A DNA stretch of 31,047 nucleotides, taken from CAZJYC01 sp964550165. GTDB lineage: Bacteria > Acidobacteriota > Aminicenantia > Aminicenantales > Aminicenantaceae. Of the stretch, positions 24,184-31,047 are shown piece after piece. Below the pieces are notes generated by a model that ran no database searches, was not told where the DNA came from, and saw only the letters and a program-made list of their open reading frames with translations. Each line of letters opens with the position of its first letter. Position 1 is the stretch's first letter. The translations under genes were made by a program, and so were the position numbers. The stretch is from positions 1 to 31,047 of the forward strand of contig CAZJYC010000027.1 of the NCBI GenBank assembly GCA_964550165.1, written 5' to 3'.

Positions 24184-25611
24184 ATGAAAAAAGAAACAGA
24201 AAACGAAACAAGAAGAGTGAAAGAACCAACCCTTGTCGTGGCTCTCATCCCCTTGATCGCCATGGGGATTCTTCTCGGAGTGGGCTACGGGATTTACCAT
24301 ATCAGGCCTCAGGTTTTGCTCATTGTCGCCGCTTTCATCACAGGATGCCTGGGCCTTATCTTGGGTTTCAAATGGAAAGAGATGGAACAGGGAATTGTGG
24401 ACAGCATCCACAAGGCTATGCCCGCGATTTTGATCATGCTCTGCGTCGGTATTCTCATCGGCTCCTGGATCGCGTGCGGCACCATCCCCATGGTGATTTA
24501 TTACGGGCTGAAACTCATTTCTCCGAAATATTTCCTTGTGACCGCCTGTTTTGTCTGCTCCATCACCTCTTTAGCCACAGGAACATCCTGGGGGACGATC
24601 GGCACTCTGGGCGTGGCTTTTATCGGCATTGCCATGGGTCTTGGCATCCCCCTTGCCCCGGCTGCCGGTGCGATCGTCGCCGGCGCCTATTTCGGAGACA
24701 AGATGTCGCCCTTTTCGGACGTGACCAATCTTGCCCCTGTGGCGGCAGGCTCGAACCTTTTCGACCACATCAAGCACATGGTCTGGTCGGCCACTCCTGC
24801 CTGGTTGATTGGACTGCTGGTCTATTTTCTGGCCGGGCTCAAGTACAGAAGCGACAAAGTGGAATCTGAGACCATGACTGTTATCGTCCAAACACTCAAG
24901 TCGAATTTTCGATTTAACATCTTTCTCCTCCTGCCCATGGTCGTCGTCTTTTACTTTGCCTTTACCAAAAGACCCACCATTCCCGGAATGTTGCTCTCTT
25001 CCTTTGTGGCCGGCGCTCTGGCCATCATTTTTCAGAAAGCCACTGTCGTCGAAGTGGCCACAGCCATGAACACCGGCTACCAAGCCCATACCGGGGTCTC
25101 GCAGGTGGATCAGCTCATCTCCAGGGGCGGAATGATGAGCATGATGGAAACGCAGCTCGTGGCCTTCACAGCCTTCAGTTTTGGAGGCATCATGCAGCGC
25201 ACGGGTCTTCTGGCCGTTATTCTCGACCGGGTGATGAGATTTGCCAACAAGACCTGGAGCATTGTCCTGACTACCGTCAATTCGGCCATCATCACCGCCA
25301 TAGTCACGGGGAGTTCATACCTCTCGATGATCATTCCTGGAGAGCTGCTTTCTCCTGTTTACAAGAAAAGAGGGCTTGCGGCAAAAAATTTATCCCGGAT
25401 TATCGAAGAGAGCGGAGCGATCATCGTCCCCTTAATTCCCTGGAGCATGGCCGGCGTTTATATCAAAGGAACGATAGGGGTTTCGGCTTTCTCTTACCTT
25501 CCCTGGGCTGTCATGAACTACGCCGCTGTCGTTATCTTGATCATTTTTGGCTTCACAAAATTCACCATGGCCCCAAAAATCAGGGACGATGAGACCCAAA
25601 TTGGCAGCTGA
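24184..25611 (+). CDS. nhaC: NhaC-family Na+/H+ antiporter
   Basis: The 475-aa protein has 11 to 12 hydrophobic segments. The NhaC hallmark block TGTSWGTIGTLGVAFIGIAM (about 136-155) is followed by AAGAIVAGAYFGDKMSPFSD. Members exchange sodium for protons, or amino acids or malate for lactate-type substrates. Because iadA lies just upstream (36 nt), an amino-acid or dipeptide exchanger is a real alternative to a plain antiporter. AAGGA precedes ATG 24184. A hairpin with a T run overlaps the stop codon. Confidence 0.87.
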   Translation: MKKETENETRRVKEPTLVVALIPLIAMGILLGVGYGIYHIRPQVLLIVAAFITGCLGLILGFKWKEMEQGIVDSIHKAMPAILIMLCVGILIGSWIACGTIPMVIYYGLKLISPKYFLVTACFVCSITSLATGTSWGTIGTLGVAFIGIAMGLGIPLAPAAGAIVAGAYFGDKMSPFSDVTNLAPVAAGSNLFDHIKHMVWSATPAWLIGLLVYFLAGLKYRSDKVESETMTVIVQTLKSNFRFNIFLLLPMVVVFYFAFTKRPTIPGMLLSSFVAGALAIIFQKATVVEVATAMNTGYQAHTGVSQVDQLISRGGMMSMMETQLVAFTAFSFGGIMQRTGLLAVILDRVMRFANKTWSIVLTTVNSAIITAIVTGSSYLSMIIPGELLSPVYKKRGLAAKNLSRIIEESGAIIVPLIPWSMAGVYIKGTIGVSAFSYLPWAVMNYAAVVILIIFGFTKFTMAPKIRDDETQIGS

Positions 25612-25633
25612 GCCTACTCTTGGGGCTCTTTTT
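25610..25633 (+). terminator. Intrinsic terminator at the end of iadA-nhaC
   Basis: GAGCC (25610-25614) pairs with GGCTC (25624-25628) around a 9-nt loop and is followed by five T residues. It includes the nhaC stop and overlaps the last codons of the convergent small gene. The stem is short. Confidence 0.45.
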
Positions 25634-25901
25634 CCTTCTGAGCCCGGATAAGGGCCTTTTTGAATCCCTCTTCAGCTTTCTCCTTCTTTTTCACTGCCAA
25701 TTCTGCTGTCGCCTCAAACTTGCGCTCGAACTCATCCTTTTTCTTTTTTTCCCTCAGGAGTAATTCCTCCAGCGATTCCTTTTTCTTCCCGCCGTTTTCC
25801 TCAACTTGAACCACTTCTTGAGCGATGGGATCGACCCAGAGGGTGCTCCGGCAACAGGGACAAGCAAGCTGAAAGATATGCTTTTTCTCATGTTTTTGCA
25901 T
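25614..25901 (-). CDS. Small CPCC-motif protein with charged coiled coil
   Basis: The 95-aa protein opens with a zinc-ribbon-like half site, ACPCCRSTLWVDP (C14, C16, C17). From about residue 38 it continues as a very lysine/glutamate-rich helix likely to form a coiled coil. Only one cysteine cluster is present, so metal binding would need a dimer. It lies 41 nt downstream of the sigma-54 activator on the same strand, so it is probably co-transcribed. I see no convincing ribosome-binding site. I recall similar short proteins annotated as hypothetical. It could be an accessory factor or of unknown role. Confidence 0.6.
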   Translation of the reverse strand: MQKHEKKHIFQLACPCCRSTLWVDPIAQEVVQVEENGGKKKESLEELLLREKKKKDEFERKFEATAELAVKKKEKAEEGFKKALIRAQKEKEPQE

Positions 25902-25942
25902 TTGAACATAAATTTACCAAAAAGGAGTCAGGTCTTCAATCT

Positions 25943-27379
25943 TCATTTTTTCCTTTCTTTAGCCGATAACAAAGTTGAAGACTTGATCCCCTTTTTAGGA
26001 ACATCGATCCCGTGCTTCTTGATCAGCTTAAAAAGGCCCTGCCGGCTCAATCCAATATCCTCCGCGGTCTTGGCCCGGCTGTAATTCTGGCGGGCCAGGG
26101 CCTGGTTTAAGAATTGTTTCTCAAATTCAGCCTTTGCTAGGAGAAAGTTGCAAGAAGTGGAAGCGCCTTGCCTTTTTGAATCGATTTTAAAAGAAAGATG
26201 TTCTTCTTTGATAACGTTGTCGTCCCCGCAAAGAATCAGGCAGCGCTGGATCTCATTCTGCAGTTCTCTCACATTTCCCGGCCAAGGATAATTTATCAGA
26301 AATTCTAAAACTTGGGCCGAAAAAAATGGCTGCTCGCGCTTCATGTCTTCGCAGTATTTCTCGAGAAAGTGATTCAAAAGAAAAAGAAGGTCTTCTTTTC
26401 TCTCTCTCAACGGAGGAGATTCAATGGAGATAATCTTGAGGCGATAGTACAGATCCTCACGAAAATTGCCCCGCTTCATCTCCTCTTCGATATTCTTGTT
26501 TGTAGCACTGATGAACCTGACGTTGACTGACCTTTGCCTCGTCTCCCCTATTCTTCTTATTTCTTTTTCTTCAAGAAGACGGAGCAACTTTGCCTGGAGA
26601 TGGAGAGAAAGGTCACCAATTTCATCCAAAAAAAACGTGCCGCCGTCAGCTTCTTCTATCAATCCAGGTTTATCCTTCACAGCCCCAGTGAATGCCCCTT
26701 TCACATGCCCAAATAATTCGCTCTCCAGAAGAAGCTCAGGAATCGCTCCACAATTGATAGCGACGAATTTTCCTTTTTTTCTTGCTCCGGTTTGGTGGAT
26801 TGTCCGGGCAACGAGCTCTTTTCCTGTCCCGCTCTCCCCCCAAATGAACACCGGCGCATCGCTATCTTTCACTTTGTCTATCAAAGCCATGATGCGGCGG
26901 AAAGCCTCGCTCTGCCCAACGAGCAAAGAATGTGAAACCTCCGATTCGCTGCCGATCACTCGAAATCCAAGATTGTTTCTTAGAGTCAAGTTGATGGCTT
27001 TTGAGATGGCCGTTAAAAATTCTAAATTGTCCTTGGAAAAAGGACCGAAGCCGAGATTTCTCTCGAGATAGATAACTCCTGCAGGTTGAGTCTTGATGAC
27101 GAGAGGAAGGCACAGAATCGTCTTTGGATTATTCTCCCGGACCCAGAAAGAGCCCTTCTCTTTCAGATCGTGGATAATCGGATGTTTTACTTCAAGGGCT
27201 TTTTTGACGACATCCCGATTGATGAGGTCGTTATCAGGAGATTCTATTTGTCGTCGCCCATGGAACACGATCTCTTTCTTATCATTGACCAAGAGAAGAG
27301 TCGCCCGCGAAGAAGGAATTTCTTCCCTCACCAAATCCATGAGTTTGGTCAGCAAAGAGTCATCCTGCGGAAATTCCAA
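25943..27379 (-). CDS. Sigma-54-dependent transcriptional activator with GAF sensor and Fis-type HTH
   Basis: The 478-aa protein has three parts. A GAF sensor lies at about 5-140. The AAA+ domain at about 153-385 has Walker A GESGTGKE (181-188), the sigma-54 contact loop GAFTGA (228-233), Walker B FFLDEIGDL (249-257) and WPGNVREL (366-373). A Fis-type helix-turn-helix lies near 435-456 (AKTAEDIGLSRQGLFKLIKK). Every element needed to remodel sigma-54 polymerase is intact. The GAF signal is unknown. The start is TTG 27379; an in-frame stop lies three codons upstream and the next ATG would cut into the GAF domain. I found no convincing sigma-54 promoter in the window, so its targets may lie elsewhere. 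Confidence 0.92.
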   Translation of the reverse strand: MEFPQDDSLLTKLMDLVREEIPSSRATLLLVNDKKEIVFHGRRQIESPDNDLINRDVVKKALEVKHPIIHDLKEKGSFWVRENNPKTILCLPLVIKTQPAGVIYLERNLGFGPFSKDNLEFLTAISKAINLTLRNNLGFRVIGSESEVSHSLLVGQSEAFRRIMALIDKVKDSDAPVFIWGESGTGKELVARTIHQTGARKKGKFVAINCGAIPELLLESELFGHVKGAFTGAVKDKPGLIEEADGGTFFLDEIGDLSLHLQAKLLRLLEEKEIRRIGETRQRSVNVRFISATNKNIEEEMKRGNFREDLYYRLKIISIESPPLRERKEDLLFLLNHFLEKYCEDMKREQPFFSAQVLEFLINYPWPGNVRELQNEIQRCLILCGDDNVIKEEHLSFKIDSKRQGASTSCNFLLAKAEFEKQFLNQALARQNYSRAKTAEDIGLSRQGLFKLIKKHGIDVPKKGIKSSTLLSAKERKK

Positions 27380-27559
27380 ATCCTTTCATCCTGTCACGAA
27401 CTGCAGCCTCGCCTTGAAACCAGGCCTCGTAGGAAAAAAATAACGATTGTTCTGAGTGGTTTTTCTCATGAGACAAATCAAGCGTATCTGCGAATCAAGG
27501 CCTAACAATTCCCCCGGAAAATAGGGCAGCCCAGAATGGCAAAAGTCAAAAATCTAGAG

Positions 27560-27578
27560 AAAAAAGAGGACAAACCTC
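27560..27578 (-). terminator. Weak terminator after the rnhB-TPR genes
   Basis: Read on the minus strand, GAGG pairs with CCTC around a 5-nt loop (27578-27566), followed by a run of six T (27565-27560). The stem has only four pairs. The 265-nt gap 27380-27644 otherwise shows no supported gene. Confidence 0.35.
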
Positions 27579-27644
27579 AAACATGGAAGGAATGTCACGA
27601 GTCAAGGGAGATATCGGAAGCGGACTGCCAGAGTTTTGTGTTTT

Positions 27645-30143
27645 TCACCCGCCTTTGCTCAGCGCCTTGATCTTCTTAGCCACATCCCTGTATTCTGGAT
27701 CCAATTTTCTGATTTCGTTATAGATGGCCAAGGACTTTTCAGCCTCGCCCAGATCCTCATAGCAGGAAGCCAATTCATATTTTAGTGCTAGAAATTGACC
27801 GGATCCCTTCCCTGTAATTTTTAGGGCTTTTTCCAGCCAATTCGCAGCTTCCTGAAAATTTTTCTTCTTTCTGTAACAGCTGCTGATCAAGCTGTAGCAT
27901 TCCACACTCGATTTCTCATCTGTCGAGGCCAGCTTAAACTCTTCTATGGCATCATCCAGAAGACCCTGTTCCAAAAAAGCAATGCCCAAATTAAAGTGGC
28001 TATCATGGTCTTTCTTGTCGACATTCTTTTCTACACCCTTTCGGAATTCTGAAACGATATCAGCAAGGCTTTTCTCAACAGAAGTTGTGCTCCCCTTCAA
28101 TTGAAGCTCGAAGATGGCCTTGATCGCTTCTAGCTCTTCATCGATTCTTTCTGCGAAATCGTAATACTTCTTCCCATCCCCGCCGGACTCGTCCGTGATG
28201 ATTCCTGTATTGCCAAAAATGTCAGCCGCGGTAAACTTCCCTTCCTCCTTTTCTTTCGGCACATCAGGTTTTTTCTTGAACAGTTTTGTTTCCTTCTTGG
28301 CGATGCTTCCTATCCGCTGCAAAATTTCATCCTCGCTGACTGCCGAGGCTGCATCTCGGATGACCGCAAGCTTCTCGTCGATTCTCGGGTCGTCTGGAAA
28401 CTGGAGCCTCAGGTTTTCCAGAATTCTTCGCGCATTTCTGACTAGCCCCTGTTCAATATATAAGTCAGCCTGAGTCAAATTCATCTCGAGCATTTCCCTG
28501 GAGCCTTCCTCATACTCTGTATAGCCCCTTTCTCGAGCTTGAGGAGGGGCTTCAATGACTTCCTCTTCCACAGGAATCTCGACTCTCTCTTTGGCCTTAG
28601 GAGGTTCTTCGGCGTAAGGCGCTTCAGGAGGAGACACCTCGACTGGAGGAGGTTCGAACGAAGGCGCTTCGACCACCTTTTCCTCTTCCACAGGAATCTC
28701 GACTCTTTCTTCTTCCATCGGGGGCGGGGCTTCAACTCCTTTTTCCGCTTCGAAAGGAGGGGCTTCGGCTTCTCTCTCCACGACGGGCACTTCTGGCTCT
28801 TTGGCTTCTTCCGCAACTTCTCTGAACTCTTCTTTCTCCAGGAACTCTTCCTCTTTTTGCTCCTCCATAGCCGGCTCTCTGAATTCTTTCTCGACCTCTG
28901 TGTGCATCTCAGCTTCCGTCTCGATTTCAGTCGATGCCTCTGCCGCTATTTCCTCTTCAGAAACACCAAGTTCTGTTCGCACTCTATCGTATTCCATTCT
29001 CAGGTCTAAATCATCAGGGCAGATCTCAACGAGGTTTTTTAAGAGGGGCAAGGATTTTTTGAACAAACCTATCTTGTAATATTCTTCAAGAAGAACTCTG
29101 GCGACAATCTCCAGGTTTTCTCTATTATCCGTGGACCGATAAATGGCAACGAGCTTTTCTAAGGTGGGAATATGGACTTTTCGAGAGGAAAGGATGAGCC
29201 CCAAAAGGCCAATGGCCTTCTCGAACTTCTGCTTTTTGATTAAAACCTCAATGAGAGGCTCGTAAAGCTCATAAGCGTGATCAAGATTATCATGATGAAT
29301 ACTGATCCGCCCAAGTTTGACTCGCGCTTCAACATCCTTAGGCCGGAGGGAAACGGCCTTTGAAAATATCTCCTCAGCTTTTTTAAAATCTTGGTCTTCG
29401 AAATAGAAATTCCCCAAGATCTTGAGGGCGCTGACGTTCGTCCCGTCCTTTTTCAGGATATCATTGACCAGACCTAAAGCTTCTTTCTTCTTGTTTTCTT
29501 TCTTGAGAAGATCAATCAGATTGCTCAGCGTCCGCGGATGATCCTCCCGGAGTTTCCTGGCCTGGTTCAGGATATCACGGGCTTCTTTGAGTGCGTTTGT
29601 CCGGATTTTGAATTCAGCGACTTCGTTGAGAAGGTCTATGGCCTGATCGAAGGATTTCTCCTTTGTGAAGAGATCTGCCAGGGTGATTTTGATCTGATTA
29701 TCCCTCTTGTCCAATTTCATGATTTTTTCATACAGAGAAATGGCTTCCTTGATGCGATTGTTTCTTCTTAGGTCCCTGGCCACTTTTAAATATTCTGCCT
29801 TGGCTTCAGAAAGAAATCCTTGACTAAAATAAAGGTCGGCTAATTTCTTGGCTGCATCGGCGTTTTCTGGAGCTAATTTGATGATCTTTTTGTATATCGC
29901 CATGGACTGGGAATAGAGGCCTCTGTCGTCGTAATAGGCGGCAACGATGTTTAGCTCTTCAACCGCTTTGACCTTATGATTCATTCTCAAGCACAAATCG
30001 CTGATGATATTCCTGAAGCCGATATCCTGAGCGGTCCCTGTGAGCAGTTTTCTGTATTCTATAATGGCTTCTTGGAGCTTGCCTTTTTTGACATATTTTT
30101 CCGCAAGCTCTACAATTCTGGCTCTTTCTTTATCAGAACTCAT
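27645..30143 (-). CDS. Large TPR protein with acidic, proline-rich linker
   Basis: The 832-aa protein has no signal peptide or membrane helix, so it is probably cytoplasmic. Residues 1-385 form about ten tetratricopeptide repeats. Residues 394-537 are a disordered linker rich in Glu, Pro, Val and Ala, with the phrase ERVEIPVEEE occurring twice 40 residues apart. Another TPR pair lies at about 545-600, and three to four more at 710-825, after the FRKGVEKNV region seen in deltaproteobacterial TPR proteins. It is likely a scaffold, but its partners are unknown. ATG 30143 is preferred because the rnhB stop ends one base before it (TGAGATG); the longer TTG start at 30158 would overlap rnhB. Confidence 0.8.
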   Translation of the reverse strand: MSSDKERARIVELAEKYVKKGKLQEAIIEYRKLLTGTAQDIGFRNIISDLCLRMNHKVKAVEELNIVAAYYDDRGLYSQSMAIYKKIIKLAPENADAAKKLADLYFSQGFLSEAKAEYLKVARDLRRNNRIKEAISLYEKIMKLDKRDNQIKITLADLFTKEKSFDQAIDLLNEVAEFKIRTNALKEARDILNQARKLREDHPRTLSNLIDLLKKENKKKEALGLVNDILKKDGTNVSALKILGNFYFEDQDFKKAEEIFSKAVSLRPKDVEARVKLGRISIHHDNLDHAYELYEPLIEVLIKKQKFEKAIGLLGLILSSRKVHIPTLEKLVAIYRSTDNRENLEIVARVLLEEYYKIGLFKKSLPLLKNLVEICPDDLDLRMEYDRVRTELGVSEEEIAAEASTEIETEAEMHTEVEKEFREPAMEEQKEEEFLEKEEFREVAEEAKEPEVPVVEREAEAPPFEAEKGVEAPPPMEEERVEIPVEEEKVVEAPSFEPPPVEVSPPEAPYAEEPPKAKERVEIPVEEEVIEAPPQARERGYTEYEEGSREMLEMNLTQADLYIEQGLVRNARRILENLRLQFPDDPRIDEKLAVIRDAASAVSEDEILQRIGSIAKKETKLFKKKPDVPKEKEEGKFTAADIFGNTGIITDESGGDGKKYYDFAERIDEELEAIKAIFELQLKGSTTSVEKSLADIVSEFRKGVEKNVDKKDHDSHFNLGIAFLEQGLLDDAIEEFKLASTDEKSSVECYSLISSCYRKKKNFQEAANWLEKALKITGKGSGQFLALKYELASCYEDLGEAEKSLAIYNEIRKLDPEYRDVAKKIKALSKGG
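28561..28706. repeat. 26-nt direct repeat, period 120, inside the TPR linker
   Basis: Bases 28561-28586 are identical to 28681-28706, with a period of exactly 120 nt, so the repeat unit equals 40 codons. Both encode the linker phrase ERVEIPVEEE. The DNA-level identity points to a recent duplication or gene conversion. Confidence 0.75.
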
Positions 30144-30144
30144 C

Positions 30145-30762
30145 TCACTCGGACCCAAGATTGAAGCTATGCCGATGGAAGAGTGTCGGACCTTTTTCTC
30201 TTATGGCTCTGAAGTGGTCTCTTGTCCCGTAACCTTTATTTTTGGAGAGGGCATAGCCTTCAAAAATTTTATCCAAACGAACCATCATTTCATCTCTCAA
30301 GACCTTCGCCACGATTGAAGCTGCTGCAATGGAAGTACTCTTTTTATCACCTTGAGGCACAATTTTCTGGGGATAATTTACATTATTTAGGCTAAATCCG
30401 TCAACTAAGACGAAATCTGGAACTATGTTCAGGTTCTCTACCGCCCTTTTCATGGCCTTTAACGAAGCCCAGTATATATTCTCCCGATCAATTTCTAAAT
30501 TCGTCGCCAATCCTACGCCCACAGACGCTGCGTTGGCCAAGATCATTTTGGCCAGCTTCTTTCTTCTCTCATGAGAGAGAACTTTTGAGTCATCGATTTC
30601 TCTTATCCATCCCGATAGTCTTTGTCCTTGCAACTGCTCAGAAAGAATCACTGCGGCCGCGACCACCGGACCGAAAAGAGCTCCTCGCCCCACCTCGTCC
30701 ACCCCAGCAATGAATTTATATCCTTTTTTGATCATCCTCTTTTCAATCCGAAAATCCGGCAA
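30145..30762 (-). CDS. rnhB: Ribonuclease HII
   Basis: The 205-aa enzyme removes RNA primers and misincorporated ribonucleotides from DNA. The catalytic motif IAGVDEVGRG contains D22 and E23. D121 lies in VLVDGF. The C-terminal KGYGTRDHFRAIREKGPT and HRHSFNLGS blocks are typical. The start is TTG 30762, with GAGG seven bases upstream. It retains the FRIEKRMIKKGYK leader that aligns with other RNases HII; ATG 30735 would lose part of it. The stop is one base from the TPR gene, so the two are probably one operon. Confidence 0.95.
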   Translation of the reverse strand: MPDFRIEKRMIKKGYKFIAGVDEVGRGALFGPVVAAAVILSEQLQGQRLSGWIREIDDSKVLSHERRKKLAKMILANAASVGVGLATNLEIDRENIYWASLKAMKRAVENLNIVPDFVLVDGFSLNNVNYPQKIVPQGDKKSTSIAAASIVAKVLRDEMMVRLDKIFEGYALSKNKGYGTRDHFRAIREKGPTLFHRHSFNLGSE

Positions 30763-30951
30763 TTTCCAACCTCATTCTTATAGAATTTTAAGGCTTATTT
30801 CCCCAGCTGAAGTGCAAAGAAAATTCCTCTTTTTTGAAAACCATCCCATCCTTCTGCCCCGCTCCTAAGAAGCTTCAGTTTCTTCCCCAAGAGCCACACT
30901 TTTTTTTATTTTTCTGCAAAAAATTAAAAAAATCAAGTCGATAAAATAGTA

Positions 30952-31047
30952 TGTTAGCATCTTTTTTTCCGTGATGAGAAAAAAGATTTGATCAAGTGAG
31001 GAATGAAGGCGCTGGTTTCCGTCCCTCCGAAGCCCATGGTGGTGGGT
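30952..31047. repeat. Right half of the palindromic repeat element
   Basis: TGTTAGCATCTTTTTTTCCG, continuing to GTG at 30973, is the inverted copy of 91-111. CTGGTTTCCGTCCCTCC at 31012-31028 is the inverted copy of 39-55 with one mismatch. The last 21 bases (31027-31047) match 1-21 directly with one mismatch. The stretch 30763-30951 between rnhB and the element is AT-rich and I see no gene in it. Confidence 0.65.

Noticed and set aside
27093..27505. Plus-strand frames opposite the sigma-54 activator start
   Set aside because: They overlap the GAF-coding region and have no family features or ribosome-binding sites.
27536..27670. 44-codon plus-strand frame after the TPR gene
   Set aside because: It has no ribosome-binding site, runs into the TPR gene and covers the candidate minus-strand terminator.
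1..31047. Window as a 31-kb circular plasmid or phage
   Set aside because: The end overlap is a repeat with a mismatch, and the genes are housekeeping (rpsA, trpS, ispH, scpAB, rnhB) with no replication or phage genes.

Overview
The window looks like a chromosomal contig from an anaerobic, diderm bacterium. The signs are an oxygen-sensitive multi-cluster flavoprotein operon, a membrane-anchored PpiD-type periplasmic foldase, an exported gamma-glutamyltransferase and a sigma-54 activator. My best guess is a Candidatus Aminicenantota (OP8)-like or related Acidobacteriota-type lineage. This rests on overall gene content only and cannot be proved from the window. Nothing suggests phage, plasmid or CRISPR.

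Layout. (1) 1-419 is a leader with half of a palindromic repeat and a good sigma-70 promoter. (2) 420-6424 (+) is an operon for a NuoE protein, a 1053-aa NuoF-GltD fusion, a HoxU-like ferredoxin subunit and a stand-alone GltB-like FMN protein, closed by a terminator. It resembles a flavin-based electron-bifurcating NADH enzyme coupled to a glutamate-synthase-like module, and its substrate is unknown. (3) 6598-11265 (+) is a tight housekeeping run: M50 protease, trpS, scpA, scpB, gamma-glutamyltransferase. (4) 11429-14966 (+) holds a DUF6305-like exported protein, a TRAP large permease, a 47-aa membrane protein and an anchored aspartoacylase-family zinc hydrolase. (5) 15052-18431 (+) is an overlapping ispH-rpsA-hup-HIT operon from a strong promoter. 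(6) 18492-21633 (+) holds an acyl-CoA dehydrogenase and a PpiD-like foldase. (7) 21689-22456 (-) is an atypical PlsC-like acyltransferase. (8) 22963-25611 (+) is isoaspartyl dipeptidase and an NhaC antiporter. (9) 25614-27379 (-) is a sigma-54 activator followed by a small CPCC/coiled-coil protein. (10) 27645-30762 (-) is rnhB followed by a large TPR protein.

Functional themes. Gamma-glutamyltransferase, the aspartoacylase-like hydrolase, isoaspartyl dipeptidase, the TRAP permease and NhaC together suggest scavenging of peptides and amino-acid conjugates with ion-coupled transport. The first operon would handle the redox side of such a fermentative life.

Non-coding structure. Two repeat families are visible. 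One is an imperfect palindrome whose two halves lie at the two window ends. The other is a modular repeat with three copies (near 6.45, 13.7 and 22.65 kb), in which one module is inverted between two copies. Several gene starts were moved from the longest open frame to a start with a better ribosome-binding site or overlap.
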